The notes beneath the pieces were generated by a model. It saw only the letters and a program-made list of their open reading frames with translations. It made no database searches and was not told where the DNA came from. Source: Leptodontidium sp. MPI-SDFR-AT-0119 (lineage: Eukaryota; Ascomycota; Leotiomycetes; Helotiales; Leptodontidiaceae). From it: a stretch of 64,000 nucleotides of DNA. Positions 44,589 to 53,813 of the stretch are shown one piece after another (positions within the stretch are counted from its first letter, which is position 1; each line of letters begins with the position of its first letter). Location of the stretch: contig JAHLEZ010000021.1 of NCBI GenBank assembly GCA_020726505.1, positions 868,001 to 932,000 on the forward strand, read 5' to 3'. Both the position numbers and the translations under genes were made by a program.

Positions 44589-45628
44589 ATGTCACATCAA
44601 GCCCCCCCTCAGTCTCCTGGCCCGAGCCTAACAAATCCGCAAAACGCATGTCTTCTCACGAGACTACCAATAGAACTCCGACAGATAGTGTTTCGATATG
44701 TAATGAACGATTGGGGCTGGACGAAGAGGCGTACGTCGAATATTCCCAGTGAATTTTCTTCAATCTAGGAACTCATTCTCAAATTTCTCCTCTCCGAGAA
44801 GTCCAGAATTCGTGATACTCGAAAGACGGAACATCGCTGACCAAGCTACAGTCCACATCGTTCGAGATTACGAGAAGGGAGATTTTGGTAATGGGAGAAT
44901 TGACAACCTAATGCCTGTGGCAAGGACGAGGCGGTTGACGTATGTGCCTTGCACAGCGACATCTGAGCAGAATCAAGCATTGTCAATGACGAAACGCTGG
45001 CCAACGCAACATGATTCCTGTCGAGGGTGGAAAGCATTCGATTACAGTCCACCGCGGTTCCAAGGATTGTATTTAGCGTTGGGTTTGACTTGTCGGCAAT
45101 TGTAAGCAGATGGTTTTTCGTTCTCGTCCCAATTTTCTGTCACAAAAACCGGATTTTGGTTGGGCAAAGCCTAACTGTCGAATTAGCCATTCAGAAGCCA
45201 TCGATCTGTTATACTCACAGCACTCGTTCGACCTCCTGGATATCCCTACTGCGCACCGCTTCCTAACCCAAGCCCCTCTCATACCATTGAACCAGGTCAA
45301 GACCCTCTGGATCTCTGCAGTCTTTTCCGCAAAATGGGGCGTTGGCAGTGGCATTTCGGCAACCACTTACCGCGTGTCGCCGGAGATGGCCCAGGAGACT
45401 TCTGAGAAATGGGCGGCTATCTGTGACATCTTGACGAAAATGAAAGGGTTGCAGAAATTGACCATGAGGATTTATCGGCATGTAAACTGCGGTGTCGAGG
45501 AAGTGGAGATTTTGACGCCTCTGAGAAAGGTTCATGTTGAAGGGGAGTTTGTGGTGCAGATGCATTGTAAGAAAGTAGATGATGGACCCTGGGAGGTCGG
45601 GAGGGTAATGAATGCTATTTGTTGTTGA
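44589..45628 (+). CDS. DUF7730 / F-box-like protein
   Basis: Three exons give 277 residues: 44589-44730, 44852-45101 and 45187-45628. The start MSHQAPPQSPGP leads into the F-box-like helix LTRLPIELRQIVFRYVM. The first intron (GTACGT...CTACAG, 121 nt, with a GCTGAC branch site) is the only one I found that keeps the downstream frame open, joining to LHIVRDYEKGD. The second splice creates LTCRQFHSEAIDLLYSQHSF, the classic DUF7730 pattern (TCRQ-x-x-x-EA-x-x-LLY). Downstream strands follow the family layout (LNQVKTLWISAVF, LQKLTMRIY). The function of the family is unknown; an SCF-adaptor role is only suggested by the F-box-like motif. Confidence 0.82.
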
Positions 45629-45805
45629 GCCGGGGGGTAAGGTGTGGTGGTAGATAGGGGTTGACTTGAAAGTGTCGGGTGATGTGGTATTGGTGCTCAT
45701 TGATGTGGATATGCTGGAGCTTGAAAGTTGGATACAGGTGGCGACCATGACAGCAGATGAGTAAAGTCTGTTGGACTGAAGTGGAGATTCGGGCGATCAG
45801 ATCAA

Positions 45806-46170
45806 TAATGAGTAATGGACATGTTGAAGCTTGGTAGCTTGAATGTAAACCTGCATCTACAATTAGCAGCGTCCAGAAAGAACTGCGATGGAACTTAATT
45901 TGAGCTGGGACGGGATCAGGTAATGGGATTTGGAATTGGAGGGCATTAATGAGTTATGAATACGTTGAAGCTTGGTATCTTGGACTGCAGCTCTGCATCT
46001 GAAGTTAGCAAAGCATCTAGAAAGATATGCGATGGAGGCAACATTGAAATTAGGATATGGAAATGGGTAATCGGGTAATTGGGCTGGAAAGGAACTTACG
46101 ATTTATGAATACGTTGAAGCTTGGTAGCGTGGTTTGTAAGTAAAACTACATCCATAGTTAGCAATGCATC
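45806..46170 (+). repeat. Three-copy tandem repeat, period about 141-149 bp
   Basis: The core GTTGAAGCTTGGTA occurs at 45823, 45964 and 46113. Each copy continues with a CTGCATCTACA-like stretch, then TTAGCA, GCATC and AGAAAG, and is preceded by (A/T)TAATGAGT-like sequence or its ATTTATGAATAC variant. Copies differ by scattered substitutions and short gaps. The unit is non-coding in all frames. Confidence 0.7.
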
Positions 46171-46429
46171 GAAAGTTTGTTATCTAAAATGAAGCCGATG
46201 TGACGATTAACTCACTTGCTAGTCTCTTGCTCTGCCCTGTGGTGCTGTATCCAAGAGTTGTGTTGCCGGAAACGTTTGAGTGTAGTCGGTAAGTTGGATG
46301 CATTCGGCGATGAACAAAGCTGTCTTTGACATTAGTATCTCAGGGAAGACCCTCCAGAATTCGAACAAACAAAGCTACAAAGCTTTCGGCTCAAACAAAG
46401 AATGGGTATCTTTCAACCCCGGTGGACAT

Positions 46430-46435
46430 ATAAAG
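46430..46435 (+). promoter_or_regulatory. TATA-like element of the first gag-like gene
   Basis: TATAAA lies 58 bases before ATG 46493. It supports that ATG rather than the in-frame ATG at 46298. Confidence 0.4.
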
Positions 46436-46492
46436 AAGTGCTGGCCCGAGTCGTCGAGAGAAGGGACAAACACAAGCATCAATTCAACAATC

Positions 46493-47257
46493 ATGAATTC
46501 CACTTCCCTCATCGGCGATCTCGCCGACCCCTCCAACTGGGGGGAACAAGACAAGCTCAACTTGAACAACTACCACATCTGGTCTCATAGAGTCGGACTC
46601 ATGCTGCGACACCACGACCTCAACAAGTATATTCGCACCAAAGCCGCCTTCACCGAAACCATCGACGCGCCGTCAGAGGAAGACATCAAGAACCTCAGCC
46701 TAGCATCCAGCTACATCCAGCAGACGATGAGTTTGCCCCTCCTGGACGAGTTCGTAAACAACGACGAGGATGTCTTCCACGACTCTCGCAAGCTCTGGAA
46801 GAAACTCGCTGACTCCAAGATCCTGATCCCGAAAGGCAAGGCGGCATTCATCCGCTTCCACATCCAACTTGGCAATCTCCGCCTGAGGGATTCCAAAGAC
46901 GCAGCAGACTTTGTGACTAAGTCGATTGAGATCCAGGAGATGCGCAAGGCGACTGAGGTGCCGCTGACGGATGACCTGGAGAATCTTGCGGCGCTGGTCA
47001 AGAATCTGCCGAGAGAGTTGGAGGAGTTGGGATTGAAGTGGAGATTGAGTGATTATGAGGGTTTGACTGCGGACGAGGCTGCTGTGCAGATGAAGGAGGC
47101 GCAAGAGCTGTTTGATAGTCTGCCTAAGGTGGAGAGACCTCGAGATACTAGACGTCCGGATCGTGACCCTCGTCGTGGCGATGGACGGAGACGAGGCGGC
47201 GAGCGAAGAGGTAGCTTTGATCGAAGAGGTGATGGTCGAAGAGGTGCGAGGCGCTGA
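46493..47257 (+). CDS. Copia-gag-like protein A with Arg/Gly-rich tail
   Basis: A single exon, 254 residues from ATG 46493. It has the layout of Ty1/copia-type gag (UBN2/DUF4219-like) capsid domains. NNYHIWSHRVGLML comes near the start (the NY..W motif), followed by DSRKLWKKLAD, then PKGKAAFIRFHIQLGNLRL, and ALVKNLPRELEELGLKW. In place of the usual CCHC zinc knuckle it ends in a strongly basic Arg/Gly/Asp tail (about 213-254: RRPDRDPRRGDGRRRGGERR), which could bind RNA. No protease, integrase or reverse transcriptase follows and no LTRs are visible, so it is either an element remnant kept open or a host-adopted gag. It pairs with a paralogue directly downstream. The coding strand switches from C-rich to G-rich near 46930. 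Confidence 0.75.
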   Translation: MNSTSLIGDLADPSNWGEQDKLNLNNYHIWSHRVGLMLRHHDLNKYIRTKAAFTETIDAPSEEDIKNLSLASSYIQQTMSLPLLDEFVNNDEDVFHDSRKLWKKLADSKILIPKGKAAFIRFHIQLGNLRLRDSKDAADFVTKSIEIQEMRKATEVPLTDDLENLAALVKNLPRELEELGLKWRLSDYEGLTADEAAVQMKEAQELFDSLPKVERPRDTRRPDRDPRRGDGRRRGGERRGSFDRRGDGRRGARR

Positions 47258-47532
47258 TTGTGGTTGTGATGTGGTAATGGCACGAGGATGGTGCTAAACC
47301 TGGGTTGGGTGTTTCCGAATTTGGAGGTGTGAGAACTGTAGATTACCTCACTTGGTGGTAAAGGCTACGCAGTAGTGTAGTATATCCACTTGGCCATGAA
47401 CGCATTTCTTTAAAAAAAAAAAAAAAAATTATATTCATCACCCACATAAACCAAATTCCAAAACTGAATAATGAATTGAAACGCCAAAAAAAATTTAACA
47501 TCAATAAAAACGATAAGCAACCATCCACCAAA

Positions 47533-48195
47533 ATGTCGGACTTCGATTTCGATACTGAGGAGCTTGAAGCCGACCTCAAACGCATCCCGAAATTGAGAGG
47601 AAGTGAAAATTACCTACTTTGGAGACACAGCATGATCTCATTATTCGAATACTACCAAATAGACGCATGCATCCAACCGGACGAGTTCTTCGACCACGAA
47701 GAGGTCAAGGACGAGGATCTCAGCTACATGTCGACACTCATCCAAAGCACTTTTTCACGCAAATTGGATTTCTGGGTCTGGTACGAGTTGGACAACGATT
47801 CTCGAAAGCTGTGGCAGGAACTCGACGACCGTTTTCAGCCCAAGGGAAAATGGGCTTGCATCATGTGTTCGATACAGCTGAACCGCATGCGGCCTGAACA
47901 CTTCGCGGACGATAATCTGTACTGCAGCAAGGAGAGGTTGGTTGCGTTGCAGAGGAATGAGACAGGTGTTAAAATGACATGGGAAATTGAGAATATGGTT
48001 GGGATTGTGGAGAGTCTGCCGGATTATCTGAATTACTTGAAGCTGCAGTGGTGTGTGGCTGAGGAGGATGAACTTACAGCTGCAAAGATGCAGGAGAAGG
48101 TTTTGAGGGCGGATGCTTTTTATAATTCGCCTGAAGAAAAGGAGTTGAGAGCCAAGTCGTGTATCTTACCTAGGGAGAACGGAATACTGGAGTGA
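47533..48195 (+). CDS. Copia-gag-like protein B, tandem paralogue of A
   Basis: A single exon, 220 residues from ATG 47533; the upstream A-rich stretch is leader. It is collinear with protein A: ENYLLWRHSMISLF (NY..W), DSRKLWQELDDRFQPKGK, CSIQLNRM, IVESLPDYLNYLKLQW, ELTAAKMQEKV. The N-terminus is acidic (MSDFDFDTEELEADL), and there is no basic tail or zinc knuckle, unlike A. An A17 run at about 47412-47428 lies between the two genes. Intact reading frames in both copies despite clear divergence suggest constraint, but that needs a test. It has the same C-rich to G-rich switch, at about 47900. Confidence 0.74.
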   Translation: MSDFDFDTEELEADLKRIPKLRGSENYLLWRHSMISLFEYYQIDACIQPDEFFDHEEVKDEDLSYMSTLIQSTFSRKLDFWVWYELDNDSRKLWQELDDRFQPKGKWACIMCSIQLNRMRPEHFADDNLYCSKERLVALQRNETGVKMTWEIENMVGIVESLPDYLNYLKLQWCVAEEDELTAAKMQEKVLRADAFYNSPEEKELRAKSCILPRENGILE

Positions 48196-50130
48196 GTGGA
48201 GATGCAGCAGAGGTAGCAGATACATCGTGATGATGGGATTTGCATATTAAAAAGGAGTTTGTGTGGTATGACGTTTGCGTCTCGAGCGAGGTGTTCAAAG
48301 GGAGTTTTTGAAGTTGAAATTCAATGCCTCTATTAGAAAGCTATAGCTCCAGAAGGCAATCTGACTGAGCCTCTTGCTTCTTGGTGAATTCTAGAGTCAA
48401 TATAGGTATAATTATGACCTACTCAAAAGAAGTTGTGCCTGGGCCAAGACGCTAGCTAGTCCACTAGCTCCGCCTTAGCGCGTCCTGGCTCCCATATATC
48501 GCGACACCTAAACTTTCAGAGCTTCCTTTCCTCTTTTCTTCTTCATCTTAGTGCACGGGTAAGCAACCAACCCCCAACACCCCCTAATTCCCTCACATAG
48601 CTGACAATCATCACAGGTTTTACGCATATCAGTGAGGAGAAATCCGAGATTGCGTTTTTGCTATTTGAAAACTGAAAAAATATTGACACTCTTGTTTGGC
48701 TTCGGCCGGATGAGGAATTTTTGGAATACACACATTCTCGATTGAGAGAGAGTTGCTTTTTTCATTGCGATGGGCTTCTAGGGGCTATCGTGAAGAAGAG
48801 GGCTGGTGGCGTGTATGGTGAGGTGAAGTGAGGTGAGTGGATTGTTCTCGAGCTTGGGGAGATTGACCTGACTTTGGCCTGACAGATATGCGATGCATAC
48901 CTGGGTATTCCCTCACCTATGAGCCTTGACGCTATCGACGACCAGTTACTATGACTACGGGAGACGTGACGGCGGAAGAGAGCTCTAGCTTGATGATAGG
49001 CATGGAACAGTACGGGGCTGGAAGGGATAAACGGGCCTACGAGAGGATACTTTGGTTTGTCGTGGCAGGGAGCTTGGGGGTTGGTCTTAGCAGCTCACGA
49101 TCACTACACCGGAGATCTGACACAACGGGGAGTCTTGGGTTCGAGCAGAGCTGTACAGTATGGCTAAGGTGATGAAGCTTGGGCTGCGTGGGTCACAGAT
49201 GACTGGACAAGTCAAAAGCAACGAAATCAAAACAGATATCAAACATCTGGTGTGTGCCACTGAATCCTGTGAATCGTTCATGCTACAAGCCTCTTGTAAA
49301 AAGCACATACAGCAGAAGTCTTCATATCCTCCCTACCTACCGATAATTCCCACTACTGCTTCCAAACTAATGCACGAGGGATCGCAATGCAGTAGTGCCT
49401 GCAGCCCCTTTTCACTTCTCAGCCCTTTTGAGTTCCTTTCGTACAGCTCTCTCTTCATGCTGTGTTTTCTGTACCTGACGCCGTATAGAGTTCTAAGTAC
49501 AGTAATGCTACAATCTAATCTCTCTAATCTCCTGGGACCCTGCACCAGGTATCACAGCCCTACCTCAGAAGCGCAGACCAGCAGCGGCACTCACAAACAT
49601 TCGGATGTCTCCGATCAACCTCCAATGGTTCGTTCGCCTTCCAAACTCTCCGCATTGCTGGTATGGAACATGGCCCGGGAGATCGGCGTGCCTGACTTTT
49701 GGTTCGACGCGCCAAGCATAGCTAATGGGAGATTAAGATTGGATTAATTGGATCTCAGTAAAAGCAGCCAAAGCACCGCCCAGATCAGCTCTGCTTGATC
49801 ACGCGCGAGATCTCCGAAATTACTTACAAGCAAACAGGCAAAGCCCTTTCTTTGCCAGCAAGTAGCCTGCCTGCCAGCTAACTGGCTCAGCCTCAGCCTC
49901 AGCCCAGGAACACGAGCAGGAGGTTGGTTACGTTACGAAACCCCACAGGCATCCCTCCTTCACATCTCAATCCCTATCCCTTTTCTCACTCTCCTTGTTT
50001 CGCACTTCTACAACTTCAAATCCAGCTCCAGCTTCAACCCCTACCATGACCCTGCCCACGGCGGCACCATTGCGACAACAGGACCACAGGACAGCAGCGC
50101 TGTATTCATAATACCATACGTGCACCAGCA
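48196..50130. other. Intergenic, about 1.9 kb
   Basis: No gene was supported. The longest frame (49160-49747, +) is Ser/Leu/Cys-rich, without domain or paralogue, and is judged chance. A short CAGCCT triplication lies near 49887-49904. The last 150 bases are the pyrimidine-rich leader of the RA-PH gene. Confidence 0.5.
50046..50111 (+). promoter_or_regulatory. Upstream ORF in the RA-PH leader
   Basis: ATG 50046 opens a 21-codon frame ending TAA at 50109-50111, 19 bases before the main ATG 50131. If in the transcript, it would be expected to reduce or regulate initiation. Confidence 0.4.
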
Positions 50131-52514
50131 ATGGCCATCATGTCGGACGACAAAGAGCCAGCCTCGACGTCAACCCCGCTCCCTAAATACTCGAGATACA
50201 GACGGCAGACTATCAAGCCCGAACCAGAACCCCAGCCTGTACCGGTACAGAAACCCGACAATGACTTCTCCCGCTCGAAAAGCATGTCCAGGTACCGGCG
50301 GTCAGTGGTACCTGCGAAAGCCGCGCAAATCGCCGACTCCTCGAACCCTCCCGTACCAACTCTACCAAGGGCGCAGAATACAATTGGCGCAGAAGGCAGA
50401 AATGTTATCAGACGGGTCACGGAGCCGGTGAACAATGTACAAGCAGAGGAGCGCAATGGGGAAAATAGTGGTAGATCTCAAGGACGATACCGGGAGACTG
50501 AGGAGGAGCGCATGCGGCGAAAAGTCAAGGAATTTCAAGAGCGCGAGGAACAGCAGCGAAGAGTCCAACAGGCGAAGGCTGAGCAGGAACGGTTGAGACA
50601 ACAGCGGCGCGAGGAGGAAGAGCTCCAGAGGATGGCAGAGGAAGAGCCCGAGAGATTGTTAGCGGAACAGAAGCGCAAGGATTTGGAACGACTCCAGGCC
50701 GAATTGGACGCTGCTCCTCCACCATTGATGCCCGTGGTAAGTCCCAAAAAGGAGAAATTTGGATTCTTCTCGAGGAAGAGAGCCGCGACGAAAACTACGC
50801 CCCCTACAACTTCTGGAAGTGGGTCGGGGACGAATTCAATGTCGAAATCACGGAGTAATGAGCCACCGAGAAGTACTGAGGTTCCAAGGAGTACGGATAT
50901 ACCCAGAGGAATTGAGCAAGGTGGAGGCGGGATTGTCCCTCAAACGGATGCGCCGATATCTGCTTCAAATGCTGGAGAACGGGTAAGTGTGATTGATTGT
51001 GTTCATATTAGGCGTGTTCTGACTTTCAGCAGAGAGTTCTTATTCGGTGCAAACAATCCTCCATCAATCTTCCAATTACCCCCGAAACTACACCTGTCGA
51101 TATCATATATTCTTCTGCGAACATCATGTCCCAAAACATCATTCCATCTACAGCCATTTTACTCGAATCTTATACACAGCTGGGTCTTGAACGACGAGTA
51201 CGACGGCACGAACATATCCGAGATATCATGAACTCCTGGGACCGAGACACCCAAAACGCCCTGCTACTTATCAATTCGGACTCTCCTAATTTCGACAAGG
51301 ATCTTGAGGCGTCTTCGGTCCCCAAAGAAGCCCCAGGAAATGTAACGGTTGTAATGTACCATTCCCAAAAACCTGGAAAGTGGAGCAAACGACACGTCAC
51401 TTTACTATCTTCCGGGCAAATGTACGCTTCTAAAAAGGCTGGAGCCAAAATGTCGGACAAAGATGTGTTGAGCATATGTCATTTATCTGATTTTGATATT
51501 TATACCCCTACACCGCAGCAAACACGGAAGGTTTTAAAACCACCCAAGAAGCACTGTTATGCAGTTAAGAGTCAGCAGAAGACCACCATGTTCCTTAGTA
51601 CTGAGAATTTCGTCCATTTCTTCAGCTCAGACGACCTATCCCTGGCGGAGAAATTTTACGATGCGGTTCAGAGTTGGCGAAGTTGGTATCTAGTCAACAA
51701 AATGGGCGAAGGCAAGAAGACCGAGGGCAAGAAAGTCATGGAGATAGTCGACCGACGACCAGGAACCAGAGGCGGTCATGCAGTCAAGGTTTCAGTTGAC
51801 GAGAATCCCTACACAATCGGATCCTTCCAGCCATTGATGGATCTAAATCGATTCAACACCGGAGAAGTCGAGTACGATTCCGAAGAGGAGAACATGCCTC
51901 GCCAAATCCCATTCCACCTCCGCAACAGCGTCTCGCTCTCCCCACTCCCTTCAACCCGCGAAAGCCGCCGCCACCCACCACCAGTAGCGTACAAACTCCC
52001 ACCCGAAGCCGAAGACGAATTCGCATCCTCTGGCCTCCTGGGACGCACATACTCGCAACGCCTAAAACTCCAAAGAGAACGAGAGGAGAAACAAGGTCCG
52101 TTCGTTGAAGGGCCATCTCTCCTCAACGGGTCAGGCCATCAACGAACCCTTTCCATGAAATCCGTCAAGACCGGCAGACGACCCCAGACTGCAGGAGTGG
52201 CAGGCGGTGGTAGCGATCTCCATCGCGGTCTCAGTCAGAATATCCCGAAACCCCTACTGGATTTCACGCCTCATTTCCAGGAGGCGCCGCAGTGGGATAG
52301 GAAAGGGAAAGGGCATGGTGTAGCACCCCTTGAAGGTGTACCGCTCGTTGAGATCGCTACGACGCCTGAGAGTGGAATGGCGGATATTCCGAGGACCGGG
52401 ACGGTGTTTAGGAGGGATGCTAGGCCTGCTACTAGTTCTGGGGCGTTTGTCAAGGGTGGTTTGGTAGGTGGTGGTGGTGGCACGATGAATAGGGGAAGGG
52501 TTAATTATGATTGA
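50131..52514 (+). CDS. RA-PH domain adaptor protein (MRL-like)
   Basis: Two exons, 50131-50982 and 51030-52514 (47-nt intron, GTAAGT...TTTCAG), give 778 residues. The N-terminal ~280 residues are disordered, with a strong coiled coil at about 110-195 (Glu/Arg/Gln-rich). The splice joins directly into a Ras-association domain at about 285-345 (RVLIRCKQSSINLPITPETT, then LLESYTQLGLERRVRRHEHI). A PH domain follows at about 363-490 (VVMYHSQKPGKWSKRHVTLL to YDAVQSWRSWYLV). The tail is disordered and Pro/Arg-rich, ending Gly-rich. The RA-PH tandem is the module of MRL-type (lamellipodin/RIAM-like) adaptors that link small GTPases to membranes and actin; a similar role in polarity is inferred. ATG 50140 is an alternative start. 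Confidence 0.87.
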
Positions 52515-53813
52515 TGAGCCTGAGTTTGAATGTTGGGGCCATGCTAGGCTGAAGTGCATTTAGCCACTTGTGTCTGTTGTCGTTTTTGCTTTTGCATTTG
52601 CATTGCGCGGATTGCAAAATGGATGGATGGAGCGTTTGGTTTGGGAAAAGGTTTTGTTCCTTGCATCCATCGTAATTTTTTTTTTTTTTGTCATTGACAT
52701 GTCTTGCACAAGTGCTTGATCTCTGGCTTGGCTGGGTTAGCGAGTCTGAGGGTTTTTGTTTATATACCATTTAGTTGCAATTTTATTTTTGATTCTTGAC
52801 CAGTACAGCAGTTTGGTGGGACCCGACGGAGTTCTCTTTCCTGCTCTTCCCCCACTTCTTTTTACGTTTGTCATACTTGCAAAGGTCCTTAGATACTGTC
52901 ACCGCTGTTCAGTCTGGATAATTTGTCTTTTTGGCAACCAACTATTGAGGCAGGCGCTTGAATTTTCCAATTCAATATACTTGTGGCATCAAAAGGAAGA
53001 GATTTCAATTGCCAGGGCGCAGCACGGCAGAAATATCACAGAGTACAATAAGCCAGTAGGAATTCAATCCTCGGCACACTGTCCGGTAATCTGTCCCTTG
53101 TAAAAAACGTGTTAATCAATACACCATTTCAGCCATAAGTGAGATATTCATTTTATCATGCTCCTCCGTTTGTCATTTTTGTGACATTTTTTAATACAGA
53201 AGGTTCGTAGGGGCTCGTTCTTAGCGTATGGACCGAAGCCGCTCACCAGTCCCGAGGCATTTCCGTTCCGTGTACCATCTTACTTTGTTCAGACCTGTCA
53301 GTGAGGGGGAAGACTTGGTCTCTAGAGGCAGTTAAAGTGTTGTAGGTAAGACAAACTTCTGAATTACTGCTCGACTAGTCGAATTCTAAAGAAAACAGAA
53401 CATATAATATGCGTTATTTATTAAATCTTGCGTACAATTTGCGGCCCTAAGGGTTGATTCCAAAAGACAAAAAAACAAAAAAAAGGGAGACTAGAACCTG
53501 GAGCCAGCGTCTAAAATAGCAAAACTCCATACCCTTCAACTCCTGACACCGAACGCTAAATACAAGATGAAGCAGCTTTGGCGTGCATATATTGCGGCCA
53601 GGCGAGCTTATGCTGAATATATAAGGCAGGTTCACTCTGCTTTCTCCCCAAACTCAGCTATAATTTGCTCTCTTGACAATTTTGCGTTCTTATATCGCCT
53701 AACGAAAAGTCGACTCTTGCTCTGATACCTGATCAGAATACACCACTAGGCCAGCTCTGGTAGTGCCACTCACAACCAGCCCTTGCTCCACACTAGGTCA
53801 TTCCCATCAGACC
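52515..53813. other. Intergenic, about 1.3 kb
   Basis: This is the shared 3' region of two convergent genes. It holds a T-run at about 52676-52689. No gene or repeat could be recognised. Confidence 0.5.

Larger units (their letters stand above)
45629..46492. other. Intergenic, about 0.86 kb, largely a tandem repeat
   Basis: About 45806-46170 is occupied by three tandem imperfect copies of a ~145 bp unit, followed by the promoter of the first gag-like gene. An in-frame upstream ATG at 46298 would add 65 residues of unconvincing sequence to that gene. Confidence 0.5.

Noticed and set aside
46298..46492. N-terminal extension of gag-like protein A from ATG 46298
   Set aside because: The extra residues have no counterpart in paralogue B, and a TATA-like element lies between this ATG and 46493.
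49160..49747. 195-codon open frame in the 48-50 kb gap
   Set aside because: Low-information Ser/Leu/Cys-rich translation, no paralogue, no promoter-like features.
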